From Polyangia bacterium (GTDB taxonomy: Bacteria > Myxococcota_A > Polyangia > Polyangiales > Polyangiaceae), in the NCBI GenBank assembly GCA_030433055.1, contig JAUILJ010000246.1, positions 1 to 9,237 of the forward strand: a DNA stretch of 9,237 nucleotides, in the 5' to 3' direction. Below the pieces are notes generated by a model. The model worked only from the letters and a program-made list of their open reading frames with translations, was not told the origin of the DNA and did no database searches. This document shows positions 1 to 5,810 of this stretch, in pieces (position 1 is the stretch's first letter; each line of letters starts with the position of its first letter). The position numbers and the translations under genes are program-made.

Positions 1-370
1 TGATGGACAGCGGCTCGATCTTGGGGGCGGGATTGGAGCTGAACAGGCGCTCGACGAAATCTTTCCTTACGGATTTGGCGTGAATCGCCTCGCGCAGCTC
101 AATCAGCTCGCGCTCCACGCGCAGCGAGTAGAGCTCGGCGTCGGCGTCGTCGAGATCGCCGCTCAGCTGTCGCCAGATCTTCGCAGCCTTGGTCTTCCAC
201 TGGCTGCGTGCGCGATGAGTGCGCTCCTGAGTGGCAGCTGCTGCTTCCTGGACGAGGCGCGCCTGGAGGCTGCGAAAGCGGGTCAGCCAGAAGACCTTGT
301 GCACGAAATAGCCGAGCGCCAGGAAGGTCGCCCCATAGAAGGCCGTCGCAAGCAAGTCCCCGAAGCTCAT
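1..370 (-). CDS. Membrane-anchored coiled-coil protein, 3' part outside window
   Basis: The frame opens with ATG at 370 and stays open to the left window edge, giving 123 codons with strong G/C third-position preference. No stop is seen, so the gene is partial. The protein starts MSFGDLLATAFYGATFLALG and has one hydrophobic segment at about residues 5-29 that would act as an uncleaved membrane anchor. It is followed by Arg/Lys (HK, TRFR), which favours a cytoplasmic C-terminal part. Residues 33-110 are rich in Glu, Arg, Gln, Ala and Leu with heptad-like spacing and are probably a long helix or coiled coil. The C-terminal residues seen turn Pro-rich. I do not recognise the family. No clear Shine-Dalgarno sequence precedes the ATG. 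It follows the lipoprotein gene on the same strand after 144 bp, so an independent promoter is likely. Coding status is well supported; function is unknown. Confidence 0.72.
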   Translation of the reverse strand, partial: MSFGDLLATAFYGATFLALGYFVHKVFWLTRFRSLQARLVQEAAAATQERTHRARSQWKTKAAKIWRQLSGDLDDADAELYSLRVERELIELREAIHAKSVRKDFVERLFSSNPAPKIEPLSI

Positions 371-497
371 GGTTCCGCTGGGCGAGAGCCATGCAATGCC
401 GAATCGGACTTTGCAAGGCCCGCCTCGGCACGGCAGCTCATGCCACCAGCCCAGCCTAGCGCAGAACGCTGGTTTCTTGGGGGTTAGACGCGCTTCG

Positions 498-512
498 GGG
501 CCGCCAGGGCCC
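498..512 (-). terminator. Short GC hairpin just after the lipoprotein gene
   Basis: GGGCC at 498-502 and GGCCC at 508-512 form a perfect 5-bp stem with a 5-nt loop, starting 2 nt past the TAG stop of the lipoprotein gene on the minus strand. No T-tract follows, so this is at best a weak or Rho-assisted transcription end and may be chance in GC-rich DNA. Confidence 0.22.
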
Positions 513-514
513 GG

Positions 515-1756
515 CTACTTCAGTTGTTCCTTGTACTCGCTCACGTCGGAATAGCTCGCCTGGATGCCGGTGAGCGCCGCTGTGGCCGTGGTTGAGCAGA
601 GCAGCGTCTCCTCGAGAGCTGCGGCGGTCGCGAAGTTCACGACCTGGGTGGCGTCGGCCTGGGGCAGCTGGCCGTCTTCACACCCATCCCACAGCATGGT
701 CGCGAGGTTCGCGTTGCTGATGCCGTACGCCTGGGCGACATCCACCAGATCCTGCCCCTTGGTGTTGGTCAGCCCGCACAAGTCGCTGAACGCCAGGTGC
801 CCAGCGTTGCCCAGCCCGACCAGCCGCTTCGTGGGCGACGCGGCGTCGAAGGCGTCGCTCTGTCTCGAGAAGGCCACGACGCCGTCGTCGAGCGCTCCCA
901 TGATGAGCGTCGACTCCGGTGCCGGGTCCACGCCTCCAGACGCCATCGGGATCAGCACCTTGACGCCGGCCGTGCCGCCGAACCCGGCGATTCCACCACC
1001 GCCCGCGCTGTGCCCCACCATGCCAATGCGCGTGAGGTCAGCCCTATCCCCGAGGAAATCGAAGCCGCTGCTTTGCGCGCTCAAGGCGGAGAGCAGGGCG
1101 GAGGTGTCACCTGGCAAGTCAGCCCCGAACTTGAACTGCAGCAGATCTCCGAGGTAAAGCCCCGCGTGATCCTGGCTCAACACGATGAAGCCGCGGCTCG
1201 CCCAGTGAGTCATCTGGCTCAGGCTCTGGGTGCGAAAGGCAGCCGTGCCATGGATGAACACCACCACCGGGTAGGGCCCTCGACCGGTGTCCAGGGGAAG
1301 GTCTCGATAGCAATCGCACGTCTGCCACGGGTTGTCCTCGTCGGGGATCTTGGCTTGCTCGGCGTCCGGGAGCCAGAGGCGCAGATCGTAGACGACGGGC
1401 TCCTGGCTGCCATCGCTGCCAATTTCCGCAGGGTACCAAACTTCGGTGGTCACTCCACCCACGTCCAGGGTACGGGCCCCGACCGGCCACGGACCGCGTG
1501 CCGCCGGATCCTCCGGTGTCTCGAACAGCTTCGAGCCACAGCGCTCTTCCTCGGGTGGCAGGGTCACAGAACCGGCGCTGCCTCCGGACGCAGAGCTGCC
1601 TCCGGACGCAGAGCTGCCGCCGGATGCACCGCTGCCAGACGCGCCGCTGCCGCCCTGGCCGCCGGTGCCTTCGCTTCCGTTCGAGTCCGAACCCCCGCAG
1701 CCTGCCAGCGTGAAACCCAGCGCCAGCGCGGCGCCACCCAACCCCAAGCGCATCAT
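515..1756 (-). CDS. Secreted alpha/beta-hydrolase lipoprotein
   Basis: Numbering is from the ATG at 1756. The protein begins with a lipoprotein signal peptide (MMRLGLGGAALALGFTLAGC), and the lipobox LAGC places the acylated Cys at 20. A Gly/Ser/Ala linker of about 45 residues follows, so the enzyme probably sits tethered on an envelope membrane. The catalytic part has an alpha/beta-hydrolase layout: the oxyanion-hole HG at 169-170 after YPVVVFI, the nucleophile elbow GHSAGG (Ser250), acidic residues in GALDDG (290-291) and the His in NAGHLAF (320). The arrangement resembles PAF-acetylhydrolase, chlorophyllase and dienelactone-hydrolase relatives. The substrate is unknown and is probably an ester. 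Several cysteines (CGSKL, CDCY, DLCG, WDGC, LLCS) may form disulfides. A longer frame starts at TTG 1792 and adds 12 residues, but ATG 1756 (or 1753) gives a signal peptide of normal length. No Shine-Dalgarno is seen for either start. Confidence 0.88.
   Translation of the reverse strand: MMRLGLGGAALALGFTLAGCGGSDSNGSEGTGGQGGSGASGSGASGGSSASGGSSASGGSAGSVTLPPEEERCGSKLFETPEDPAARGPWPVGARTLDVGGVTTEVWYPAEIGSDGSQEPVVYDLRLWLPDAEQAKIPDEDNPWQTCDCYRDLPLDTGRGPYPVVVFIHGTAAFRTQSLSQMTHWASRGFIVLSQDHAGLYLGDLLQFKFGADLPGDTSALLSALSAQSSGFDFLGDRADLTRIGMVGHSAGGGGIAGFGGTAGVKVLIPMASGGVDPAPESTLIMGALDDGVVAFSRQSDAFDAASPTKRLVGLGNAGHLAFSDLCGLTNTKGQDLVDVAQAYGISNANLATMLWDGCEDGQLPQADATQVVNFATAAALEETLLCSTTATAALTGIQASYSDVSEYKEQLK
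1577..1630. repeat. 18-bp tandem repeat in lipoprotein linker
   Basis: Two identical copies of GCTGCCTCCGGACGCAGA (1577-1594 and 1595-1612) are followed by a third copy with three changes (1613-1630) and then shorter decayed units. On the coding (minus) strand each unit encodes a six-residue piece of the SASGGS type in the linker behind the lipidated Cys. The unit length is a multiple of three, so copy-number changes would keep the reading frame. Confidence 0.85.
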
Positions 1757-1772
1757 GGTCAGCAAGCTGACC
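1757..1772 (-). promoter_or_regulatory. CUUG-tetraloop hairpin touching the lipoprotein ATG
   Basis: GGTCAGCAAGCTGACC is a near-perfect dyad. On the transcript (minus strand) it reads GGUCAG-CUUG-CUGACC: a 6-bp stem with the loop sequence CUUG closed by G-C, which is a known extra-stable tetraloop. It ends directly before the ATG at 1756, where a ribosome-binding site would lie. If translation starts at TTG 1792 it is instead inside the coding region. It may affect initiation or serve as a DNA operator. Role is inferred only. Confidence 0.4.
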
Positions 1773-1819
1773 GATGCCTGGCTAAAGTGCAATGTAGGAA
1801 GTGCTACTTTTAGACGGCG

Positions 1820-1856
1820 TTGCAGCTCAGCTGTGAGAGCGCCTGGCTTGCTGCAA
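1820..1856. promoter_or_regulatory. Inverted repeat between the diguanylate cyclase and lipoprotein genes
   Basis: TTGCAGC (1820-1826) and GCTGCAA (1850-1856) are perfect 7-bp arms around a 23-nt centre that itself contains GCTC/GAGC. The element lies 13 nt past the TGA of the FHA-GGDEF gene and 64 nt or more before the lipoprotein start, in a 112-bp gap. It could be a transcription end for the upstream gene or a regulator site for the downstream one. No T-tract follows on the minus strand. Confidence 0.3.
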
Positions 1857-1868
1857 TGTGGCGAAGAC

Positions 1869-3053
1869 TCACACGGGATCGATCACGACCTGGTTGCGAC
1901 CTCGGCTCTTCGCCTCGTAGAGCCGCGCGTCCGCGACGGCGACCAGCTCCTGGGCTGTGGGTGCCGTGACACAGTCGAGGGAGGCGCAGCCCGCGCTCAG
2001 GGTCACCAGGATGCTGCTGCCCTCGTGATCCACGGGGGTGCGCGCAATCACGCTGCGGATGCGCTCGGCAGCGCAGAACGCACCGTTCAGGTCGACGTTC
2101 CGCACGATGATCAAGAACTCCTCGCCACCGTAGCGGGCGAATACGTCTTCCGTTCGCAGCTCGCGGCGCGCCAGCTTCGCCAGATGCTTGAGCACGGCGT
2201 CTCCGGCTTGATGGCCGTGCTGGTCGTTGACGTGCTTGAAGTGGTCTAGATCCACGAGGATCACACTCAGCATCGAGCGGTGCCTCACGGCGTAGGCGAT
2301 CTCTGCCGCCAACCGCTCCTCTCCGTGGCGTCGGTTGTGAGCTCCGGTCAGGGGATCGAGGATGCTGGACGAATAGAGGCGCTCGAGCATCGACTTTTGC
2401 TGAAAATCCATCAGCGAGAAGCGAAAGCTCACGCGTGGCCCCAGCTGGATGCAGTCGCCATCGCGCAGCTCCAGGTTGGTGACGTTTCGGCCGCCGACGT
2501 AGCTGCCGTTGCGGGACTCCAGGTCCTCGAACCAGATGTTGCCCGCCTTGATGTGCAGCCGCGCGTGCTTGCGGCTGACCCCTGCGTCGTCGATGCGTAC
2601 GTCGGCGGAGGGGCTACGACCAAGCAGGAGCCCGGTGGGCGGGATGGTCTGGACGGATCCCGCGCCGTGTCCGTCCATGCGCACGAGCACCGGTGTCTCG
2701 CGAGCGGGGGGAATGGATGCCGACGCTTCGATCACCTCGAAGCGACCTGTCTCGCGCTCCTCTTCGCTGTCGAACGTTTCCTCGAGGAGTTCTTCGCCGA
2801 TGGGCCGGTAAGGGCGGCTGGGCCTCTCGTAGCGCCAGTTCGGGTCAACGCGCGCGGTTGGCTGCTCCCCGATCGGAGGTCGTGTTGGCCGCCACGGCTG
2901 CTCGAGATTGGCAATCCGTACGGCGGGCATCTCCGGCGTGGTGGGTTTCTGGGCGAAAGGGAGCTCGCCGCTGACACGGGGCCGCGCACCCGACTCGCTG
3001 TGTGCGGGGCTCGTGGCGGGCTTGCTCTGCCCGGATTCGCTCTGCGCCTTCAC
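1869..3053 (-). CDS. FHA-GGDEF diguanylate cyclase
   Basis: This 394-residue cytoplasmic protein should make cyclic di-GMP from two GTP. Residues 1-118 are Pro/Arg/Glu-rich and probably disordered. Residues about 122-215 form an FHA domain, a phosphothreonine-peptide binder, with GRS (145-147), SRKH (160-163) and RNG (181-183) in the expected places. Residues 228-392 are a GGDEF domain with DPLTGAHNRR at its start, metal-binding aspartates in VDLDHF (268, 270) and an intact GGEEF active site at 309-313. RTED at 300-303 lies five residues before GGEEF, which is the inhibitory I-site position, so product feedback is expected. FHA control suggests gating by a Ser/Thr kinase; this is inference. 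The start is GTG at 3053: an in-frame TGA lies about 20 codons upstream and I see no better start between. Met42 (2930) is an alternative that would only trim the disordered head. No Shine-Dalgarno is visible. Confidence 0.93.
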   Translation of the reverse strand: MKAQSESGQSKPATSPAHSESGARPRVSGELPFAQKPTTPEMPAVRIANLEQPWRPTRPPIGEQPTARVDPNWRYERPSRPYRPIGEELLEETFDSEEERETGRFEVIEASASIPPARETPVLVRMDGHGAGSVQTIPPTGLLLGRSPSADVRIDDAGVSRKHARLHIKAGNIWFEDLESRNGSYVGGRNVTNLELRDGDCIQLGPRVSFRFSLMDFQQKSMLERLYSSSILDPLTGAHNRRHGEERLAAEIAYAVRHRSMLSVILVDLDHFKHVNDQHGHQAGDAVLKHLAKLARRELRTEDVFARYGGEEFLIIVRNVDLNGAFCAAERIRSVIARTPVDHEGSSILVTLSAGCASLDCVTAPTAQELVAVADARLYEAKSRGRNQVVIDPV

Positions 3054-3158
3054 AGGTTCAGCTAACGGACGCTCGCGCCGGAGCTTGAGCCGATTTCTTC
3101 CGATGCCCGACGGCGCGTCTCACCCCCCGAAAAAACAGAGGGAACCGGCGTAGGACGG

Positions 3159-4100
3159 CTAGCTGCGGCTGGAGCCTGGGCTGGGTTCCAGGCTCAGAGG
3201 ATTGAGTAGGTCGAACAGCTCGCGGCGCACCTCGGTGGCCTGCGCGGCGTCCAGCCGGAGCTTCTTGAGTAGTTCTGGGTGGGCGTCGAGCTCGCGGCAC
3301 AGCACGATGCGCTCCTCCAGCAGCTGTTGCTTGTGGCGTGGCTTGAGGCTCGTCAGGCAGGTGATGGGGAAGGCGAGGTCGTCCGTGATGCGCTGGGCGA
3401 GGTTGCGCCGTGGCAGGTTCAGCTCGACCTCGGGTGGTGGAGGCGAACTGGGGCGCTCGTAGTCGTGCACGTTGACCGGGGCGCCATCCGGGTAGTCCCA
3501 GCTCAGCAGCCCGAGGTGCACGCTCCTGGCGTAGACCACCGCGTCGGCGGTGAAGCGCCCGTTGGTCACCAACCAGAACTGGTCAGCGTTTCCGTGGAGA
3601 TCGCCCAGCAAGTCGCGGGCGCGCGCCGAGACGTAGAGCGCCGTCTTCACATCGCACTTCGCGTCACCGCTCATGCGATGCTTGCACTCGACCAGCAAGC
3701 GGTGGCTGTCGTCTCCGTTGGCGTACTGCGCGAGCACGTCGATCTCGTGATCCACGGCCCCACGCAGGTGAACACCGACCTCGGTGCGCCAGCCTTCTTC
3801 CGCGAGGATCGCAGCGATGAGTCGCTCGAATGGGTAGCCCGTTGGACCGAGCTGCATCACGGCGCGCTTCAGGCTGTAGCGCGCCGCGATATGCCTGCGT
3901 TCCTTGCGCAGCTGACGGAAGGCCAGGCGGTAGAGTTTTTCTGTGGAAATTCCGTCCGCGACCTTGGTGCTGATGCGCCGAGCCACGCGTTCGACCAGCG
4001 CCTCGGCTGCGCCCGAGCGCGCCAGAGACCGCCGGAGCTTCGTCAGGTCGAGGGGCTCGCGTTCGCCATCTAGCTTGGTGACGTAGACCGTGCTGCCCAT
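3159..4100 (-). CDS. ATP-cone / PD-(D/E)XK nuclease fusion protein
   Basis: This 313-residue protein has three parts. Residues 5-85 match an ATP-cone, the nucleotide-binding module of ribonucleotide reductases and NrdR: V-x-K-x-DGEREPLDLTKLRRSL at the start and HIAARYSLKRAV near the end. Residues 88-215 look like an Mrr-type restriction-endonuclease fold with FE (91-92), EID (119-121) and VECKH (137-141), giving a plausible catalytic set Glu92, Asp121, Glu138, Lys140. Residues 230-305 are helical (LTSLKPRHKQQLLEERIVLC...HPELLKKL) and resemble a helix-hairpin-helix-type tail that could bind DNA. The likely activity is metal-dependent nucleic-acid cleavage controlled by ATP or dATP; this is inferred from domain content. 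The ATG at 4100 lies 5 nt after the stop of the MBL-fold gene with no Shine-Dalgarno, so translational coupling is likely. No methyltransferase gene is nearby, which argues against a classical restriction-modification pair. Confidence 0.88.
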   Translation of the reverse strand: MGSTVYVTKLDGEREPLDLTKLRRSLARSGAAEALVERVARRISTKVADGISTEKLYRLAFRQLRKERRHIAARYSLKRAVMQLGPTGYPFERLIAAILAEEGWRTEVGVHLRGAVDHEIDVLAQYANGDDSHRLLVECKHRMSGDAKCDVKTALYVSARARDLLGDLHGNADQFWLVTNGRFTADAVVYARSVHLGLLSWDYPDGAPVNVHDYERPSSPPPPEVELNLPRRNLAQRITDDLAFPITCLTSLKPRHKQQLLEERIVLCRELDAHPELLKKLRLDAAQATEVRRELFDLLNPLSLEPSPGSSRS

Positions 4101-4105
4101 CGTCG

Positions 4106-4954
4106 TCAGCGGGGAGGGAGCTCGACGGTGTCACCTTCGCACGCGACGGATAGCTCGCACTCCGGCGCGAACTCCTGGAGCCATGTCTCCGCGGCGGCGC
4201 CGATGGCATCCAGCGCGTCGTCGGTGCGATCCGGATCGTGATGGAACAAAGCCAGGCGCTTGGGGCGCGCCAGCTTGCCCAGCTCCAGCACGTCATCGAC
4301 GACGGAGTGACCCCAGCCCACCTTCGCTGGCATGTCGCTCTTGATGTACTGGGAGTCGTGGATCAACAGATCACTGTCACCCGCGAAGCGCGCCAGCTCA
4401 TCCAGCGGAGTCACGATCCCCGTCTTGGCCGACAGCTCATTATCCGTGAGGTAACAAACGCTGCTGCCGTCATCGTCCACGATGCGGAAGCCCTGAGCGC
4501 CCCCGGGGTGGTTGAGCAGGATGCGCGACACCTGCGCGGAACCGATCTGCCAGACATCGCCCGAGGGCTTGGTGAAGTCGATCGTGGAAGGGATGTCGTC
4601 GAGGCCGATGGGGAAATGGATCGGGTCGAAGAGCGTGACCGTCTGGCGGAAGCGCTCTTGCGCCTCGCTCGCCAGCGGATAGACGACGATCTCGGTCTCC
4701 TTGCGCCACAGCGGGCCGAAGAAGGGTAGCCCGAGCACGTGATCCCAGTGGGTATGCGAGAGCAACAGATGCACACGCGTCGGTCCGGGCGCCATCAGCT
4801 TGCCGAGCTCGCGCAGACCGGTGCCGGCGTCCAACACCAGGCGTGTGCCATCGCCGAGCTCGACTTCGACGCACGAGGTGTTCCCGCCGTAGCGGGCGGT
4901 GTTCGGTCCTGGCGCTGGTACGGAGCCCCGAACCCCATGAAATGTGACGCGCAT
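4106..4954 (-). CDS. MBL-fold metallohydrolase, cyclic phosphodiesterase-like
   Basis: This 282-residue cytoplasmic enzyme has no signal peptide. The opening VRGSVPAPGPNTARYGGNTSC is typical of the family annotated as phosphoribosyl 1,2-cyclic phosphodiesterase (COG1235, PhnP/RNase Z-like). The zinc ligands are present: SHTHWDH (His67, His69, Asp71, His72), NHPGG (His149), YLTDNE (Asp171), HDSQY (His199-Asp200), GWGHS (His216) and LFHHD (238-239). A phosphodiester substrate is expected, but which one cannot be told: no C-P lyase (phn) genes are in the window, so a phosphonate role is unsupported. ATG 4954 fits the usual family start (MRVTFHGVRGS), with only a weak GAG upstream. It is followed at 5 nt by the ATP-cone nuclease gene. 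Length is normal for the family. Confidence 0.9.
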   Translation of the reverse strand: MRVTFHGVRGSVPAPGPNTARYGGNTSCVEVELGDGTRLVLDAGTGLRELGKLMAPGPTRVHLLLSHTHWDHVLGLPFFGPLWRKETEIVVYPLASEAQERFRQTVTLFDPIHFPIGLDDIPSTIDFTKPSGDVWQIGSAQVSRILLNHPGGAQGFRIVDDDGSSVCYLTDNELSAKTGIVTPLDELARFAGDSDLLIHDSQYIKSDMPAKVGWGHSVVDDVLELGKLARPKRLALFHHDPDRTDDALDAIGAAAETWLQEFAPECELSVACEGDTVELPPR

Positions 4955-5075
4955 CTGCTCGGCACTCTAGCAATGTCCGGGCAATCCACGGAACTAGGTG
5001 GCACTCGCTACATCAACAATCCCTGCGGGGTCCCTAAAGACGCGCGGAAAGTCGAGAATTATTCAGGACTTGGCT

Positions 5076-5094
5076 GCGGCGGCCGAAACGCCGC
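5076..5094 (-). terminator. GC-rich hairpin after the TerB-like gene
   Basis: GCGGCG (5076-5081) and CGCCGC (5089-5094) form a 6-bp stem with a 7-nt loop. CT/AG can extend it past one bulged C. On the minus strand it starts 7 nt after the TGA of the TerB-like gene. No T-tract follows, so an intrinsic terminator is only possible. The rest of the 147-bp gap down to the MBL gene shows no recognisable element. Confidence 0.35.
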
Positions 5095-5101
5095 CAGGCG
5101 G

Positions 5102-5707
5102 TCAGGCGCCCCCGTCAGCGGCCTGGAGCGCGCTCTTCAGCGCCTTGGCCACTCGGTCGACCAGCCGCTGGACCTCGCTCACCCCGAACCCAAAACGAGC
5201 TCCCAGGTCGAGCAGTCGATCGGCTTCTGGTTCGGCCAGCTCCCGATCCGCGATGGCCGCCAAGACGGCGAAGGAAAGCGCCTGCTCTCGCTCGTCGAAG
5301 CTCACCAGTCGTGCGGCGATGGCGCTCAGGTTCTGCTCCACGCTGCGACCTTCTAGCTCCTGCTGAAGTGAATGGAGCAAGCCAGCCACCTCGGGGTCAC
5401 CGAGCACGTGCTCGAACAGACTCTCGAGCGCTGCTTGCTCGTCTGCTGTCAGTCGGTCTGCGGACGCGACGACCAACGCACACTCCAGCAGTGCTTGCTG
5501 CGCCCGCGCGGCCGCTGAATCAGGATCGGCGCGCAGCGCGCTCTGTCCGTCCAGCAGCCGTTGCTTGCTGGGTAAGCGACCGCTCAGGATGCGCGCGCCA
5601 GTCGCGGGTGAGGCCTGAGACAGCGCCGCTTCGATCACGTGATCCAGCGCCACTCGAAGCTCGCTGGGTGATCGGCGAGGCAAGGCAGGAAGCAGCAACG
5701 CGCTCAT
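5102..5707 (-). CDS. TerB-like helical protein
   Basis: This 201-residue protein is predicted all-helical and soluble, without signal or membrane segment. Residues 73-105 (LLECALVVASADRLTADEQAALESLF) and 145-185 (SFAVLAAIADRELAEPEADRLLDLG...FGVSEVQRLV) each carry the pattern of TerB/TerB-like domains: a hydrophobic helix, an acidic ADxxLxxxE turn, then a second helix and a following short segment. The acidic turns could bind metal. The TerB fold was named from tellurite-resistance operons but is widespread without them, and no other ter gene is present here, so a tellurite role should not be assumed. Residues 1-65 are unrecognised. ATG 5707 is the first start of the frame; no Shine-Dalgarno precedes it. 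The gene is divergent from the MEMO-family gene, with about 100 bp between. Confidence is high for a gene, moderate for the family. Confidence 0.72.
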   Translation of the reverse strand: MSALLLPALPRRSPSELRVALDHVIEAALSQASPATGARILSGRLPSKQRLLDGQSALRADPDSAAARAQQALLECALVVASADRLTADEQAALESLFEHVLGDPEVAGLLHSLQQELEGRSVEQNLSAIAARLVSFDEREQALSFAVLAAIADRELAEPEADRLLDLGARFGFGVSEVQRLVDRVAKALKSALQAADGGA

Positions 5708-5734
5708 GACGTGAGCTTACGTGGTTGGTTGGGC

Positions 5735-5759
5735 TCAGGCTGCCCAAAACCGAGCCTGA
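5735..5759. promoter_or_regulatory. Inverted repeat in the divergent TerB/MEMO intergenic region
   Basis: TCAGGCT (5735-5741) and AGCCTGA (5753-5759) are perfect 7-bp arms with an 11-nt centre. The element sits in the 103-bp gap between two divergent genes, where a shared operator would be expected. An imperfect dyad, ACGTGAGCTTACGT (5710-5723), lies closer to the TerB-like start. No clear -35/-10 pair was found for either direction. Confidence 0.35.
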
Positions 5760-5810
5760 AGTTCGGAGCTTCGATTGAGGCTGGAGGCAAGCGCTCGTAA
5801 GCTTCCGTTC

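Noticed and set aside
797..2249. Long plus-strand frames opposite the lipoprotein and FHA-GGDEF genes (797-1813, 1446-2249)
   Set aside because: Their products are Arg/Pro/Ala-rich without motifs, and they lie antisense to genes with clear domains. They are shadows of high-GC coding DNA.
3123..3145. T-run TGTTTTTTC with flanking CCCTC/GGGGG after the ATP-cone nuclease gene, as an intrinsic terminator
   Set aside because: The T-run would be in the loop rather than after the stem, and the stem needs a T-G pair; it does not have terminator geometry.
3159..4100. Classical restriction-modification system
   Set aside because: No methyltransferase or specificity gene is present in the window; a nuclease fold alone does not make such a system.
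3279..4729. Plus-strand frames opposite the ATP-cone nuclease and MBL genes (3279-4073, 4238-4729)
   Set aside because: No recognisable domain, and complete overlap with well-supported minus-strand genes.
4106..4954. Beta-lactamase or phosphonate-degradation PhnP assignment
   Set aside because: The MBL fold alone does not imply antibiotic hydrolysis, and no phn genes flank it.
5102..5707. Tellurite-resistance operon
   Set aside because: Only a TerB-like domain is seen; none of the other ter genes is nearby.
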